A DNA stretch of 64,000 nt from Nocardia jiangxiensis NBRC 101359 (GTDB taxonomy: Bacteria > Actinomycetota > Actinomycetes > Mycobacteriales > Mycobacteriaceae). The notes beneath the pieces were generated by a model that saw nothing but the letters and a program-made list of their open reading frames with translations, had not been told where the DNA came from and made no database searches. A program made the position numbers and the translations under genes. Position 1 is the first letter of the stretch. The number at the start of each line of letters is the position of its first letter. Shown here piece after piece: positions 42,119 to 50,172 of the stretch. The DNA lies in the NCBI RefSeq assembly GCF_000308615.1, contig NZ_BAGB01000074.1:1-64000 (forward strand), given 5' to 3'.

Positions 42119-42930
42119 CCGCCACGGATCCGCGTGCGCACTTGCAGCACAATCCCCTACGGCACAAGATCGCGATCGTCAGCGGCGGCGCCCGGGGTAT
42201 CGGAGCAGCGATCGCCCGGCGCCTCGTCGCCGACGGCGCGGAAGTCGTCATCGGCGACGTGCTCGATAACCCCGGCCGAGCAGTGGCCGAAAGCCTTGGG
42301 CCGCAGGCCGCATACGCCCATCTCGATGTCACCGAGCACCAGGACTGGCGCGCGGCGGTCGAATTGGCCCGCGCCACATTCGGTAATCCGAACATCCTGG
42401 TGTGCAACGCGGGCGTGATGTTCTCGAGCCCGTTCGAGAAGACCACGCCGGAGGATTTCCGCCGGCTGTTCGAAATCAATGCGCTGGGCGCGGTCCAGGG
42501 AATTCACGCGGTGCTGGACCCGATGCGCGCGGCCGGCGGCGGTTCCGTGGTCGTGGTGTCCTCGGTCGGCGGCGCGGTCGGCATCGAGGGAATGTCCGCG
42601 TATTGCGCGAGCAAGGCAGCGAACACCATGATTGCCCGGTCTGCGGCAATCGAGCTCTCCCAGTATGGCATTCGCGTCAACTCGATTCATCCCAGCCGAG
42701 TCGACACACCGATGAGCAACAGCGACGCAGTCGCCGCCGTGGCCTCGCCGGACACATCCGATCTGCCACCACTCGGGCGCATCGCCGAACCAGAGGATGT
42801 GGCCGCACTGGTCGCCTTCCTCGCAGGTGACGAGTCGTCCTTCATCACCGGCGATCAGCACTTCATCGACGGTGGCAGGCAGGCCGGATATAAATACTCC
42901 GCAACCGCTGCCCGGGATTTCCGCCGATAA
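42115..42930 (+). CDS. SDR-family dehydrogenase
   Basis: 271 residues from ATG 42115 (GTG 42106 possible). SGGARGIGAAIARRLVADGA cofactor motif, GDVLDNPG, NAGVMFSSPFEKTTPEDF, catalytic SSVGG and YCASK, and the C-terminal FIDGGRQAGYK. It resembles NAD-dependent 3-alpha/20-beta or cyclohexanol-type dehydrogenases. It probably oxidises a secondary alcohol to a ketone that the Baeyer-Villiger enzyme can use; this is inference from the cluster. First gene of the transporter operon. Confidence 0.9.
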   Translation: MTATDPRAHLQHNPLRHKIAIVSGGARGIGAAIARRLVADGAEVVIGDVLDNPGRAVAESLGPQAAYAHLDVTEHQDWRAAVELARATFGNPNILVCNAGVMFSSPFEKTTPEDFRRLFEINALGAVQGIHAVLDPMRAAGGGSVVVVSSVGGAVGIEGMSAYCASKAANTMIARSAAIELSQYGIRVNSIHPSRVDTPMSNSDAVAAVASPDTSDLPPLGRIAEPEDVAALVAFLAGDESSFITGDQHFIDGGRQAGYKYSATAARDFRR

Positions 42931-42953
42931 CGGCCCGAAAGGTAATCAGGCAC

Positions 42954-43676
42954 ATGCTTCTGGAGACCGAAAATCTCGCGGTGCGATATCCGAACGGAGC
43001 CATCGGCATCGAGGATGTCTCGATACGGATCGAGACGGGCCGGATCGTGGCACTCGTCGGCGCCAACGGTGCGGGTAAGACCACGACATGTCGCGCCCTG
43101 AGCGGTTTTCTGCGCACCGAAGGCGCGCAGATCGTGCGCGGCAAGGTCGTATTCGACGGTGTCGATGTGACCGGTCGCGAGCCACATCGCCTGGTCAAGG
43201 CCGGCATCGCCGCGGTTCCCGAGCGCAACAAGGTATTTCCGAATCTCAGTGTGCGCGAGCATTTCCTGTCCGCCGGAATGCATCGGTCCGGGGCGGAGCG
43301 GGAGGAGGCGGTCGAATTCGGCCTGCACCTTTTCCCGACGATCCGCGGCCGCATGAAGCACAGCGCCGGCACGCTCAGCGGCGGCGAGCAGCAGATGGTC
43401 GCGATCATCCGGGCGTTGGTGAGCCGCCCGCGGCTGCTCATCGTCGACGAGATGATGCTGGGATTACACGCCAGCCTGCAGCGGCCGCTGTTCGAGGCGC
43501 TGGAAACGATCGCCAGGGACGGGACCGCCTGCCTGGTCATCGACGAGAGCGCCACCCGCACCGTGACCACCGCGCAGTATTGCTATCTGCTCGAAGGCGG
43601 ACGCATCACCGCGCACGGGAACTCGGCCGACTTCGTGAATACCGACCTGTTCGGCATATCGGATATCGGCGCATAA
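42954..43676 (+). CDS. branched-chain-type ABC transporter ATPase, LivF-like
   Basis: 240 residues. Walker A GANGAGKTT, signature LSGGEQQM, Walker B RLLIVDEMMLGLH (DEMM replaces the common DEPS). It powers import of a small carboxylate or amino acid-like ligand together with the LivG, LivH and LivM homologues encoded downstream. ATG 42954 follows AAAGG. Order is livF-binding protein-livG-livH-livM, an unusual split of the two ATPases. Confidence 0.93.
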   Translation: MLLETENLAVRYPNGAIGIEDVSIRIETGRIVALVGANGAGKTTTCRALSGFLRTEGAQIVRGKVVFDGVDVTGREPHRLVKAGIAAVPERNKVFPNLSVREHFLSAGMHRSGAEREEAVEFGLHLFPTIRGRMKHSAGTLSGGEQQMVAIIRALVSRPRLLIVDEMMLGLHASLQRPLFEALETIARDGTACLVIDESATRTVTTAQYCYLLEGGRITAHGNSADFVNTDLFGISDIGA

Positions 43677-43733
43677 ACGCGACCAACAATACCCTCACCG
43701 CATCAATACATATATCAGAGGACTGATCTCGTC

Positions 43734-44930
43734 ATGCGTGCGCAAACGCTGCACCGTCGCATTCTCGTTGCAGGAGCGACAATACTTTCCCTATTGATCA
43801 CCGCGGCCTGCGGACAAGGCGCCGACTCGGACGGTTCAGGGTCGGGTAATTCCTACCGGATCACCGTGATTTCGGATATCTCCGGGGCGTTTTCGAGTGT
43901 TTCGGCGCCCGGCGCGTCCAGCATCGAGATGGCCGTGAATAATATCAACGCCACCGGCGGCGTCAACGGCAAGAAAATAGATCTGCAGGTCATCGACAGC
44001 CAGTCCAGCGGGAGCCTCGCGCTCACCGCTGCGCAAAAGGCGATCGCGGCGAATCCGCTTGCCCTGGTGATGTTCTCTGGGTCGGCGGGAGCGGCGTCGA
44101 TCACGTCGCTGGCGCAGTCGGCGCGGGTGCCGTTGCTGAGCCCGGCCCTGTCCGACACCTCGCTCTACCCGGCGCAACCGTATCTGTTCCAGACCAGCCT
44201 GACAGCGAAGCAGGACGCGGAGGCGTTGTACCGCTTCGTCGAACAGCGGGAGAACGGCTCGGTGTCGGGCAAGACGGTCGACGTCGCGGCCATCAACTCG
44301 CCCTACGTCGATGTGATCATCAAACAGGCGCGCACACTGCTGGAGCGGGCGGGCGCCAGGGTCGCGGGCATCCAGCGATACGACGTGCCGTTGGCATCCT
44401 TCGCCACGCAGGCCGGCGCGATCGCCCGCGATAACCCGAACGTGGTGCTGACCCTGGGCTCGACCGACGACACCGTCGTGGTATCCAAGTCGCTGACAGC
44501 TGCCGGGGTGACAGCGCTACAGCTCGGCATCCCGTCGGGCGCGGCCCAGGCCACCTTGCAGCAGATCGCCTCGCCCAAATACTTTGCCCTGGCGGCCAAC
44601 CCGTATGCGACCACGCTGCCCGAGTTCCTCGCGGTCGCGGACAAGTACCACAAGACCGCCGATGTATCGAGCTCGATGTTCGCGATGTCGGGCTGGGTGA
44701 CCGGATATGTCCTGGCCAAGTCGCTCGAGAAGTGCGGGACCGGCTGCACGAGCGCGGCGCTGAACACCGCGCTGGAACAGGTTTCCGATTTCACCGTGCC
44801 CGACGGCGCCTCCTACGGGCCGGTGAGGTTGAGCGCCACGAATCACGTCGCCGCCGGCACGGTCCGGTTCCACAACTACGACCCCGCGACCGGCAGATTT
44901 TCCGAGAGCGACCCGATCACTGTGCCGTGA
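43734..44930 (+). CDS. ABC transporter substrate-binding lipoprotein (LivK/ANF-fold)
   Basis: 398 residues. Lipoprotein signal: basic head MRAQTLHRR, hydrophobic core and lipobox LITAAC with the acylated Cys near residue 25. Mature part is a type I periplasmic-binding fold (YRITVISDISGAFSSVSAPG, NNINATGGVNGKKIDLQVID, MFSGSAGAASITSLAQSARV). It captures the substrate outside the membrane. Its ligand would identify the pathway's growth substrate. Relatives bind amino acids, amides or aromatic acids. Confidence 0.93.
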   Translation: MRAQTLHRRILVAGATILSLLITAACGQGADSDGSGSGNSYRITVISDISGAFSSVSAPGASSIEMAVNNINATGGVNGKKIDLQVIDSQSSGSLALTAAQKAIAANPLALVMFSGSAGAASITSLAQSARVPLLSPALSDTSLYPAQPYLFQTSLTAKQDAEALYRFVEQRENGSVSGKTVDVAAINSPYVDVIIKQARTLLERAGARVAGIQRYDVPLASFATQAGAIARDNPNVVLTLGSTDDTVVVSKSLTAAGVTALQLGIPSGAAQATLQQIASPKYFALAANPYATTLPEFLAVADKYHKTADVSSSMFAMSGWVTGYVLAKSLEKCGTGCTSAALNTALEQVSDFTVPDGASYGPVRLSATNHVAAGTVRFHNYDPATGRFSESDPITVP

Positions 44931-44955
44931 TCGGCGACCGATAGAAGGCTCCGTC

Positions 44956-45771
44956 ATGAACGAAGACAACCAATCACCACCGAACGTCCTCGACGTTCGT
45001 GCCATCACTGTCGCCTTCGGTGGCCTGCGGGCATTGACCGACGTGTCGGCCGCGATCGACGCAGCCCATATCGTCGCTGTCATCGGCCCGAACGGCGCGG
45101 GCAAGACGACATTCCTGAATGCGATCTGTGGCCTGGCCCGGACATCCGGCGGTGAGATCCGGCACCGCGGCGTAGACATGACCAATGCCCACCCGACCGC
45201 AATCGCGTGCGGCGGGCTCGGACGCAGTTTCCAGGACCCCAAACTGATCGATTCGGCGACCGTCCTGGACAACGTCCTGTGCGGTGCGCATCAGACGATC
45301 GGTTACTCGCTCGCGGGCCAGATCTTCCGCCGGTTCGAGGTATCCCGGGCCGAGCGCCGGGCGCGCACCGACGCCCGGGAACTGCTCGGCCGGTTCGGTC
45401 TCGCGGATCTGGCCGATGTCGAGGCGGGGCGACTGCCCTACGGCTCCCGCAAGATGGTCGACATCGTGCGGGCAACCATCGCGCGACCGAGTGTTCTGCT
45501 GCTGGACGAGCCCTCGTCCGGCCTGGATCCGGCCGAGCGCGCGCGGATCCGGGACATGCTCCTCGAGATCCACACCGAGTTCGGCATTCCGATGGTGGTC
45601 GTCGAACATCACATGGATCTGGTCCGGGCGATCGCCGATCGCGTGCTCGGCCTGGTCTCCGGCTCCGTGGCACTGCACGGGCCGACCGATGAGGTGCTCG
45701 ATTCCGATGAATTCCGCGTCACCATGGCCGGTGGCAGGACCGAAGCGAACGTGGTGACCGCCGATGTCTGA
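44956..45771 (+). CDS. branched-chain-type ABC transporter ATPase, LivG-like
   Basis: 271 residues. Walker A GPNGAGKTT, LivG-type Q-loop region GRSFQDPKLI, signature LPYGSRKMVDIVRATIARPS, Walker B VLLLDEPSSGLDP and switch His in VVVEHHMDLV. Partner of the LivF-like ATPase. ATG 44956, RBS AGAAGG. Eight-base overlap with the LivH gene. Confidence 0.94.
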   Translation: MNEDNQSPPNVLDVRAITVAFGGLRALTDVSAAIDAAHIVAVIGPNGAGKTTFLNAICGLARTSGGEIRHRGVDMTNAHPTAIACGGLGRSFQDPKLIDSATVLDNVLCGAHQTIGYSLAGQIFRRFEVSRAERRARTDARELLGRFGLADLADVEAGRLPYGSRKMVDIVRATIARPSVLLLDEPSSGLDPAERARIRDMLLEIHTEFGIPMVVVEHHMDLVRAIADRVLGLVSGSVALHGPTDEVLDSDEFRVTMAGGRTEANVVTADV

Positions 45772-46639
45772 ATTGACAGCCGCGATCATCGGCGGCCTCA
45801 CCCTCGGAGCCATTTATTCACTGGTGACGCTCGGCATCGTCATCATTTTTCGCGCGACCGAGACGTTCAACTTCGCGCACGGCAGCTTCATGCTGCTGGC
45901 CGCCCTGATCGTCGGCAAGCTGCAGCGCGGTTCGGGCCTGCCGTTCGCCATTCTCGCGCTCCTCGCCCTGGGTGTCGCCGGCCTGCTGGGCGCCATATTG
46001 TTCCGGTTCGTCCTGCGCTGGGCGGTCGGCCGGCCACATTTCGTCGCCGTGATCGCCACTCTGGGATTCGCCTCGGTCGCGGATGGGGTCATCAATATCG
46101 TCTTTCCCGAGACCCAGTACACCGTCACCATTCCGGGGCTATCGACCGGATCGACGACCATCCTCGGCGCGACCTTCGGGACCGCGTCGCTGGAGATCGG
46201 AGCGTTCGCCGTCATACTGACGGTCGCGCTGGTGCTCGTGTTCCGGTTCACCTCGCTCGGCACCCGAATTCGTGCGGGCGGTCAGGATCCGCTGCTGGCC
46301 AGCCAGGGCGGTATCGATATCCGCTGGGTGTATCTCGGCTCATGGACGCTGGCCTGTGTGCTCGCCGGAATCGCCGGAATCGCCTACAGCAGTGTGAATT
46401 CGGTCAACCGGGGCATCGAGGATCTGGCCCTGCTCGCATTTCCCGCCGCGCTGCTCGGCGGGCTCGACAGCATTCCGGGCTCCCTCGTCGGCGGCTTCGG
46501 CATCGGACTACTCGGGGGATTCACCTCGGCATACTTCGGCGGCGAATACGTCACGGTCGTCACCTATCTCGTGCTGCTCGCCGTCATGCTGCTTCTGCCG
46601 CACGGCATCGCCGGCACCCGGAATGTCAGGCGGGTCTAG
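45764..46639 (+). CDS. branched-chain-type ABC permease, LivH-like
   Basis: 291 residues with about eight transmembrane helices. Typical LivH start (AAIIGGLTLGAIYSLVTLGI, VIIFRATETFNFAHGSFMLL) and the EAA-like loop ALLGGLDSIPGSLVGG. ATG 45764 lies inside the 3' end of the LivG gene. Its stop shares a base with the next GTG. Confidence 0.94.
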   Translation: MSELTAAIIGGLTLGAIYSLVTLGIVIIFRATETFNFAHGSFMLLAALIVGKLQRGSGLPFAILALLALGVAGLLGAILFRFVLRWAVGRPHFVAVIATLGFASVADGVINIVFPETQYTVTIPGLSTGSTTILGATFGTASLEIGAFAVILTVALVLVFRFTSLGTRIRAGGQDPLLASQGGIDIRWVYLGSWTLACVLAGIAGIAYSSVNSVNRGIEDLALLAFPAALLGGLDSIPGSLVGGFGIGLLGGFTSAYFGGEYVTVVTYLVLLAVMLLLPHGIAGTRNVRRV

Positions 46640-47682
46640 TGATTCACACGATATCGGACATCAGTGCCCCACTCACCCGGCCGCCCCTCTGGCGAAACCC
46701 CTTGTGGCAGCGGTATTTCGGCATCATCGTCGCGTTCGTGGTCGTCGCGCTCGTCACCACGGTCGGCTCGTCGTACTCGATCTACGTCGTGGACACGATC
46801 CTGCTGGCCGCGATCGGCGCGCTGGCGCTGGACCTGCTGATGGGCACCGGCGGCCAGGTATCCATCGGTAATGCCGCATTCCTTTGCGTCGGCGCCTATG
46901 TGACGGTGTGGGCGGGCCGACTGGGCGTGCCGTTCCCATTCGACGTCATCATCGGCGGGTTCGCGTGTGCAATAGGCGGTTTCGTCGTGGGTCTACCGGC
47001 CCTGCGTATCCGCGGCATGTATCTGGCGCTGGCCACTCTGGCCGCGTGCTACCTGGCTCAATTCGCGGCATTGAAATACCAGAAGGCCACCGTCGGCGAC
47101 GCGGGCTTCTTCCTGCGGCCCATATTCACCGGAACCATCGCCCGACAGTCGGCGAGTTGGGCCTGGCTGCTCCTGGCCGTGCTCGCCGGCACGATCGTCC
47201 TCGTAGGCTGGCTGCGCGGCGGACGCAGCGGGCGCGGGTGGCGAATGATCAGAGACCACGAACTCGCGGCCGCCACCATGGGCATTCCGGTATCCCGGTA
47301 CAAGCTGGTGCTGTTCGTGATCACATCGGCGATCATCGGCGTGCAGGGCGGGCTGACGGCTCGGTTCACCGGGTCGGTCAGCTACGAGGGATACGCGCTG
47401 CCCCTGTCGATCTCGGTCATCGCCATGATCCTGATCGGCGGCCTGGATACCCAGGCCGGCCCCCTGATCGGCGCCGCGGTCGTCACCCTGCTCCCGATCA
47501 CCGTCCCAGACCTCGTCAACCTGGTCGTGACATCTCCCGGCGCGGCACAGCACGCCAGCGGCTATGCCCAGATCGTCTACGGCGCAATGGTTGTCATCTT
47601 CGTCATCGCAGCGCCGAAGGGACTCGCCGGCCTCGTCCCCGCGCTGCTCCGGAAAGCGCGTCCTGAGCGAACCGATCGGTGA
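46639..47682 (+). CDS. branched-chain-type ABC permease, LivM-like
   Basis: 347 residues, about nine helices. LivM landmarks: LMGTGGQVSIGNAAFLCVGA, RGMYLALATLAACYLAQFA, GRGWRMIRDHELAAATMGIP, and LIGGLDTQAGPLIGAAVV. GTG 46639 overlaps the LivH stop by one base; an ATG is not available nearby. Last gene of the transporter operon; the next genes converge on it. Confidence 0.93.
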   Translation: MIHTISDISAPLTRPPLWRNPLWQRYFGIIVAFVVVALVTTVGSSYSIYVVDTILLAAIGALALDLLMGTGGQVSIGNAAFLCVGAYVTVWAGRLGVPFPFDVIIGGFACAIGGFVVGLPALRIRGMYLALATLAACYLAQFAALKYQKATVGDAGFFLRPIFTGTIARQSASWAWLLLAVLAGTIVLVGWLRGGRSGRGWRMIRDHELAAATMGIPVSRYKLVLFVITSAIIGVQGGLTARFTGSVSYEGYALPLSISVIAMILIGGLDTQAGPLIGAAVVTLLPITVPDLVNLVVTSPGAAQHASGYAQIVYGAMVVIFVIAAPKGLAGLVPALLRKARPERTDR

Positions 47683-47689
47683 GTCCGAC

Positions 47690-47960
47690 GAGCGCCGACC
47701 GGAGGCACGCTCGAACAGGGCCGGGAAAGCACCGGCGGCCTCGAGGCGTGTCGGCGCGACGCCGAGGCAGAAGCAGAATGCCAAGCGCTGCTGCGGTTCC
47801 CGAGTGAGGTCCAGGTGATGCGGATCCGGGTGGCGGCGACGATCAATGTCGGCGCTACCCGGATCCGCAACACCGTGCACGGCCGGTCCGAGAACCTGCG
47901 AACCTCCGCCAGCTGATCCGGATGCTTCGGCAGCAACGTGCGCTCGGTCAACGTCTCGGT
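47690..47960 (-). pseudogene. cytochrome P450 C-terminal remnant
   Basis: Part in one frame (LLPKHPDQLAEVRRFSD, I-helix following segment) and part in another (RHPDPHHLDLTREPQQRLAF, CFCLGVAPTRLEAAGAFPAL). The second block matches the heme region of P450s (FGxGxHxCxGxxLARLE) with some residues deleted, so the loop around the Cys ligand is damaged. It lies at the end of the BVMO-acyl-CoA dehydrogenase operon and may once have acted in it. Confidence 0.6.
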
Positions 47961-47985
47961 CACACGGCGCCTACGAATCAACTGG

Positions 47986-49051
47986 TCAATGCTGTGCAGG
48001 GGCTGCGGTCGTGGTGAGTCGGGTCCAGATGCCGAGCTCGCCGGCGGCTGCCGCGCGGCGGCCGAGGTCTTCGGTCCAGTGGCGCTCGGTGGCTACCGCG
48101 TCGCGCCAGGCCCAGAGGCGGCGGGTGTAGTGGTGAAGGGGATATTCCATGGTGACGCCCATTGCGCCGTGGAGTTGGTGGGCGGTCTGGGCAATGGTCG
48201 TTGCCGTGGAGGCGGTGATGATGCGAGCAATTTCGGCCGTGGCCGGGGTTGGGCCGGTTTCGCGGACTCGTGCCAGGGCGGCGTCGGCCTGGATCAGCTG
48301 CACGCGCATCAGTGCCAGGTTGGTCGCTACGGCGGGGATCTTCGACAGTGGGGCGCCGAACTGTTCGCGCTCGGATGCGTATGTTCTGGTCAGCCGGTAG
48401 GCGCCGGCTGCGGCGCCCGCTACAGCGGCGGACCACAGCAGTGCCAGGCGGGCTCGTATGAGTTCGTGGTCCAGCGCCGGGGCGAGCGGTATGGCGGGGG
48501 CGGGGGCGGCGGTCAGCAGCACGGTGTTGCGCGGCTCACCGGCGAGGTTCTCACCGGGGTGGATCGTGACCGAAGGATGATGCAGGTCCACGAACAGTGC
48601 CATGTCGGGAGTAGAGACTACGAGCTGCTCGGCGTCGCGGGCCCACGGTACGGCAGGCAGCTCGGGCGGTGATCGGACCGCCGACGTAGTTCAGCGGCTC
48701 GTCCAGCACGAGCAGGGTGCTGAAGCGCTCTCCGAGCCGCCCACTGTGGCCGAGGACCCAATCGGCGGTGGCGGACTCGACGATGGGCTGGCTGATGCCG
48801 TGCGCGGCCAGCGCGTTGACGATGATCAGCAGATCGTCGAACGTGCCGCCGGAGCCGCCCCGGTCCTCGTCGATGCCCACCCGTGTGAGGCCGAGTTCGC
48901 GCAGCCGCGCCCACAGTGCGTGCTGGTTCGCGGCTGCCCTTCGGCCTGGGCGCGTTCCCCGGGGTGTTCCTGGCCCACCGGCGGCGGTGTGGTGGATCCG
49001 GTCACCTAGCAGGTCGTCGACCAGATCGCGGAGCTCGGTGGCAAGGCTCAT
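47986..49051 (-). pseudogene. acyl-CoA dehydrogenase with frameshift
   Basis: ATG 49051 (AGGAGGCACG) starts 130 residues of an acyl-CoA dehydrogenase (SLATELRDLVDDLLGDRIHH, LRELGLTRVGIDEDRGGSGG, then PIVESATADWVLGHSGRL). At a CCC run (48664-48666) one extra base moves the frame; the continuation is ELPAVPWARDAEQL, then LTRTYASEREQFGAPLSKIP, AVATNLALMRVQLI and TAHQLHGAMGVTMEYPLHHY. Removing one C restores about 355 residues. It overlaps the preceding dehydrogenase stop by four bases. The two may have formed a heteromer as in steroid-degrading FadE pairs. A sequencing error is the alternative. Confidence 0.8.
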
Positions 49052-50127
49052 GAACGTGCCTCCTGATGGGCGATGAGGGAGAGCAAGACCTCTGCCGAAC
49101 CGCCGCGCAGGCCGAAACCGGGCGAGGCGAGCAGCGCCTGGCCGAAGACCGCGTCGGCGGACGGATCCTGACACCGGTCGGTCCGGCGCCATGCCTCGAT
49201 GACGTCGCGTTCGAAGGCGTTGCCGAGGAACTTCAGGGCCGCGGCCTCCTGGATCGGTGCCCGGCCCGCGTCCATGACGACAGCGACCTCGAAGCACAGG
49301 CGGCGTAACACCGCCAGCCGGGCCACCAGGGAGCCCAGCAGGGCATGCAGTTCGCGGTCGTCGTCGTGCCGGGCGGTCTCGGCGATCAGTTCCACGAGCA
49401 CGGGGTAGCTGGACAGCACCCGCTCGACGCCGCCGCGCTCGAACGAGAGCTGATCGACGACCTGCCGCCAGCCGTTGCCGACCGTGCCGACGACCCGGTG
49501 TGCGGGCACCAGGACGTTGTCGAAGCGGACCTCGTTGAAGTGATGTTCGCCGCTGAGGTCGACGATCGGGCCGACGGTGATGCCCTCGGCGTCCATGTCG
49601 ACGATGAACTCGGTCAGGCCCTCGTGTTTGCGTCCGGTGCGCTCGGTGCGGGCGAGCAGGTACACGTGTGTGGCGCGGTGGGCCTGGCTGGTCCAGATCT
49701 TGTGCCCGGTGATCCGCCAGCCGCCCTCGGCCGCGGTGGCGGCGGTCCGCACCGAGGCGAGGTCGGAGCCGGCCTCGGGTTCGCTCATGCCCAGGCAGAA
49801 GAGCGCGTCGGCGGCGGCGATCCGCGGCACGATCTCGCATTGCAGCTCACGCGAACCGTGGCGCATGATTGCCGGGCCGATCTGCCGGTCACCGATCCAG
49901 TGGGCGGCGACCGGAGCTCCGGCGCGCAGCAGTTCCTCGGTGACGGCGAGCCGCTCGACGTTGGTGCGCACATGGCCAGTGAGCTCCCGGGGATAGGTCA
50001 TGGCGATGAGCCCGCGGGCGGCGAGTTCCTTGCTGAACTCCGGATCGAAGGAGCGCAGCCAGGAGTCGCTGCGGGGGACATAGCGTCCGGCGCGCCGCCA
50101 GTCGGCCGTCACATTCCGCACCGCCAT
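49048..50127 (-). CDS. acyl-CoA dehydrogenase
   Basis: 359 residues. Landmarks: CLGMSEPEAGSDLASVRTAA, GGWRITGHKIWTSQAHRATH, VDLSGEHHFNEVRFDNVLVP, SFERGGVERVLSSYP, and GFGLRGGSAEVLLSLIAHQE. It oxidises an acyl-CoA at alpha-beta using FAD. The size and small-chain partner next door resemble the alpha2beta2 FadE pairs acting on ring or side-chain CoA esters of steroids. ATG 50127 or TTG 50133; the start has no strong ribosome site and lies 45 bases after the BVMO stop, in the same frame. Confidence 0.92.
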   Translation of the reverse strand: MAVRNVTADWRRAGRYVPRSDSWLRSFDPEFSKELAARGLIAMTYPRELTGHVRTNVERLAVTEELLRAGAPVAAHWIGDRQIGPAIMRHGSRELQCEIVPRIAAADALFCLGMSEPEAGSDLASVRTAATAAEGGWRITGHKIWTSQAHRATHVYLLARTERTGRKHEGLTEFIVDMDAEGITVGPIVDLSGEHHFNEVRFDNVLVPAHRVVGTVGNGWRQVVDQLSFERGGVERVLSSYPVLVELIAETARHDDDRELHALLGSLVARLAVLRRLCFEVAVVMDAGRAPIQEAAALKFLGNAFERDVIEAWRRTDRCQDPSADAVFGQALLASPGFGLRGGSAEVLLSLIAHQEARS

Positions 50128-50172
50128 ACGCAACTCGGCGCAGGAATCCGCCGGAGACGGGCCATGACGGCC

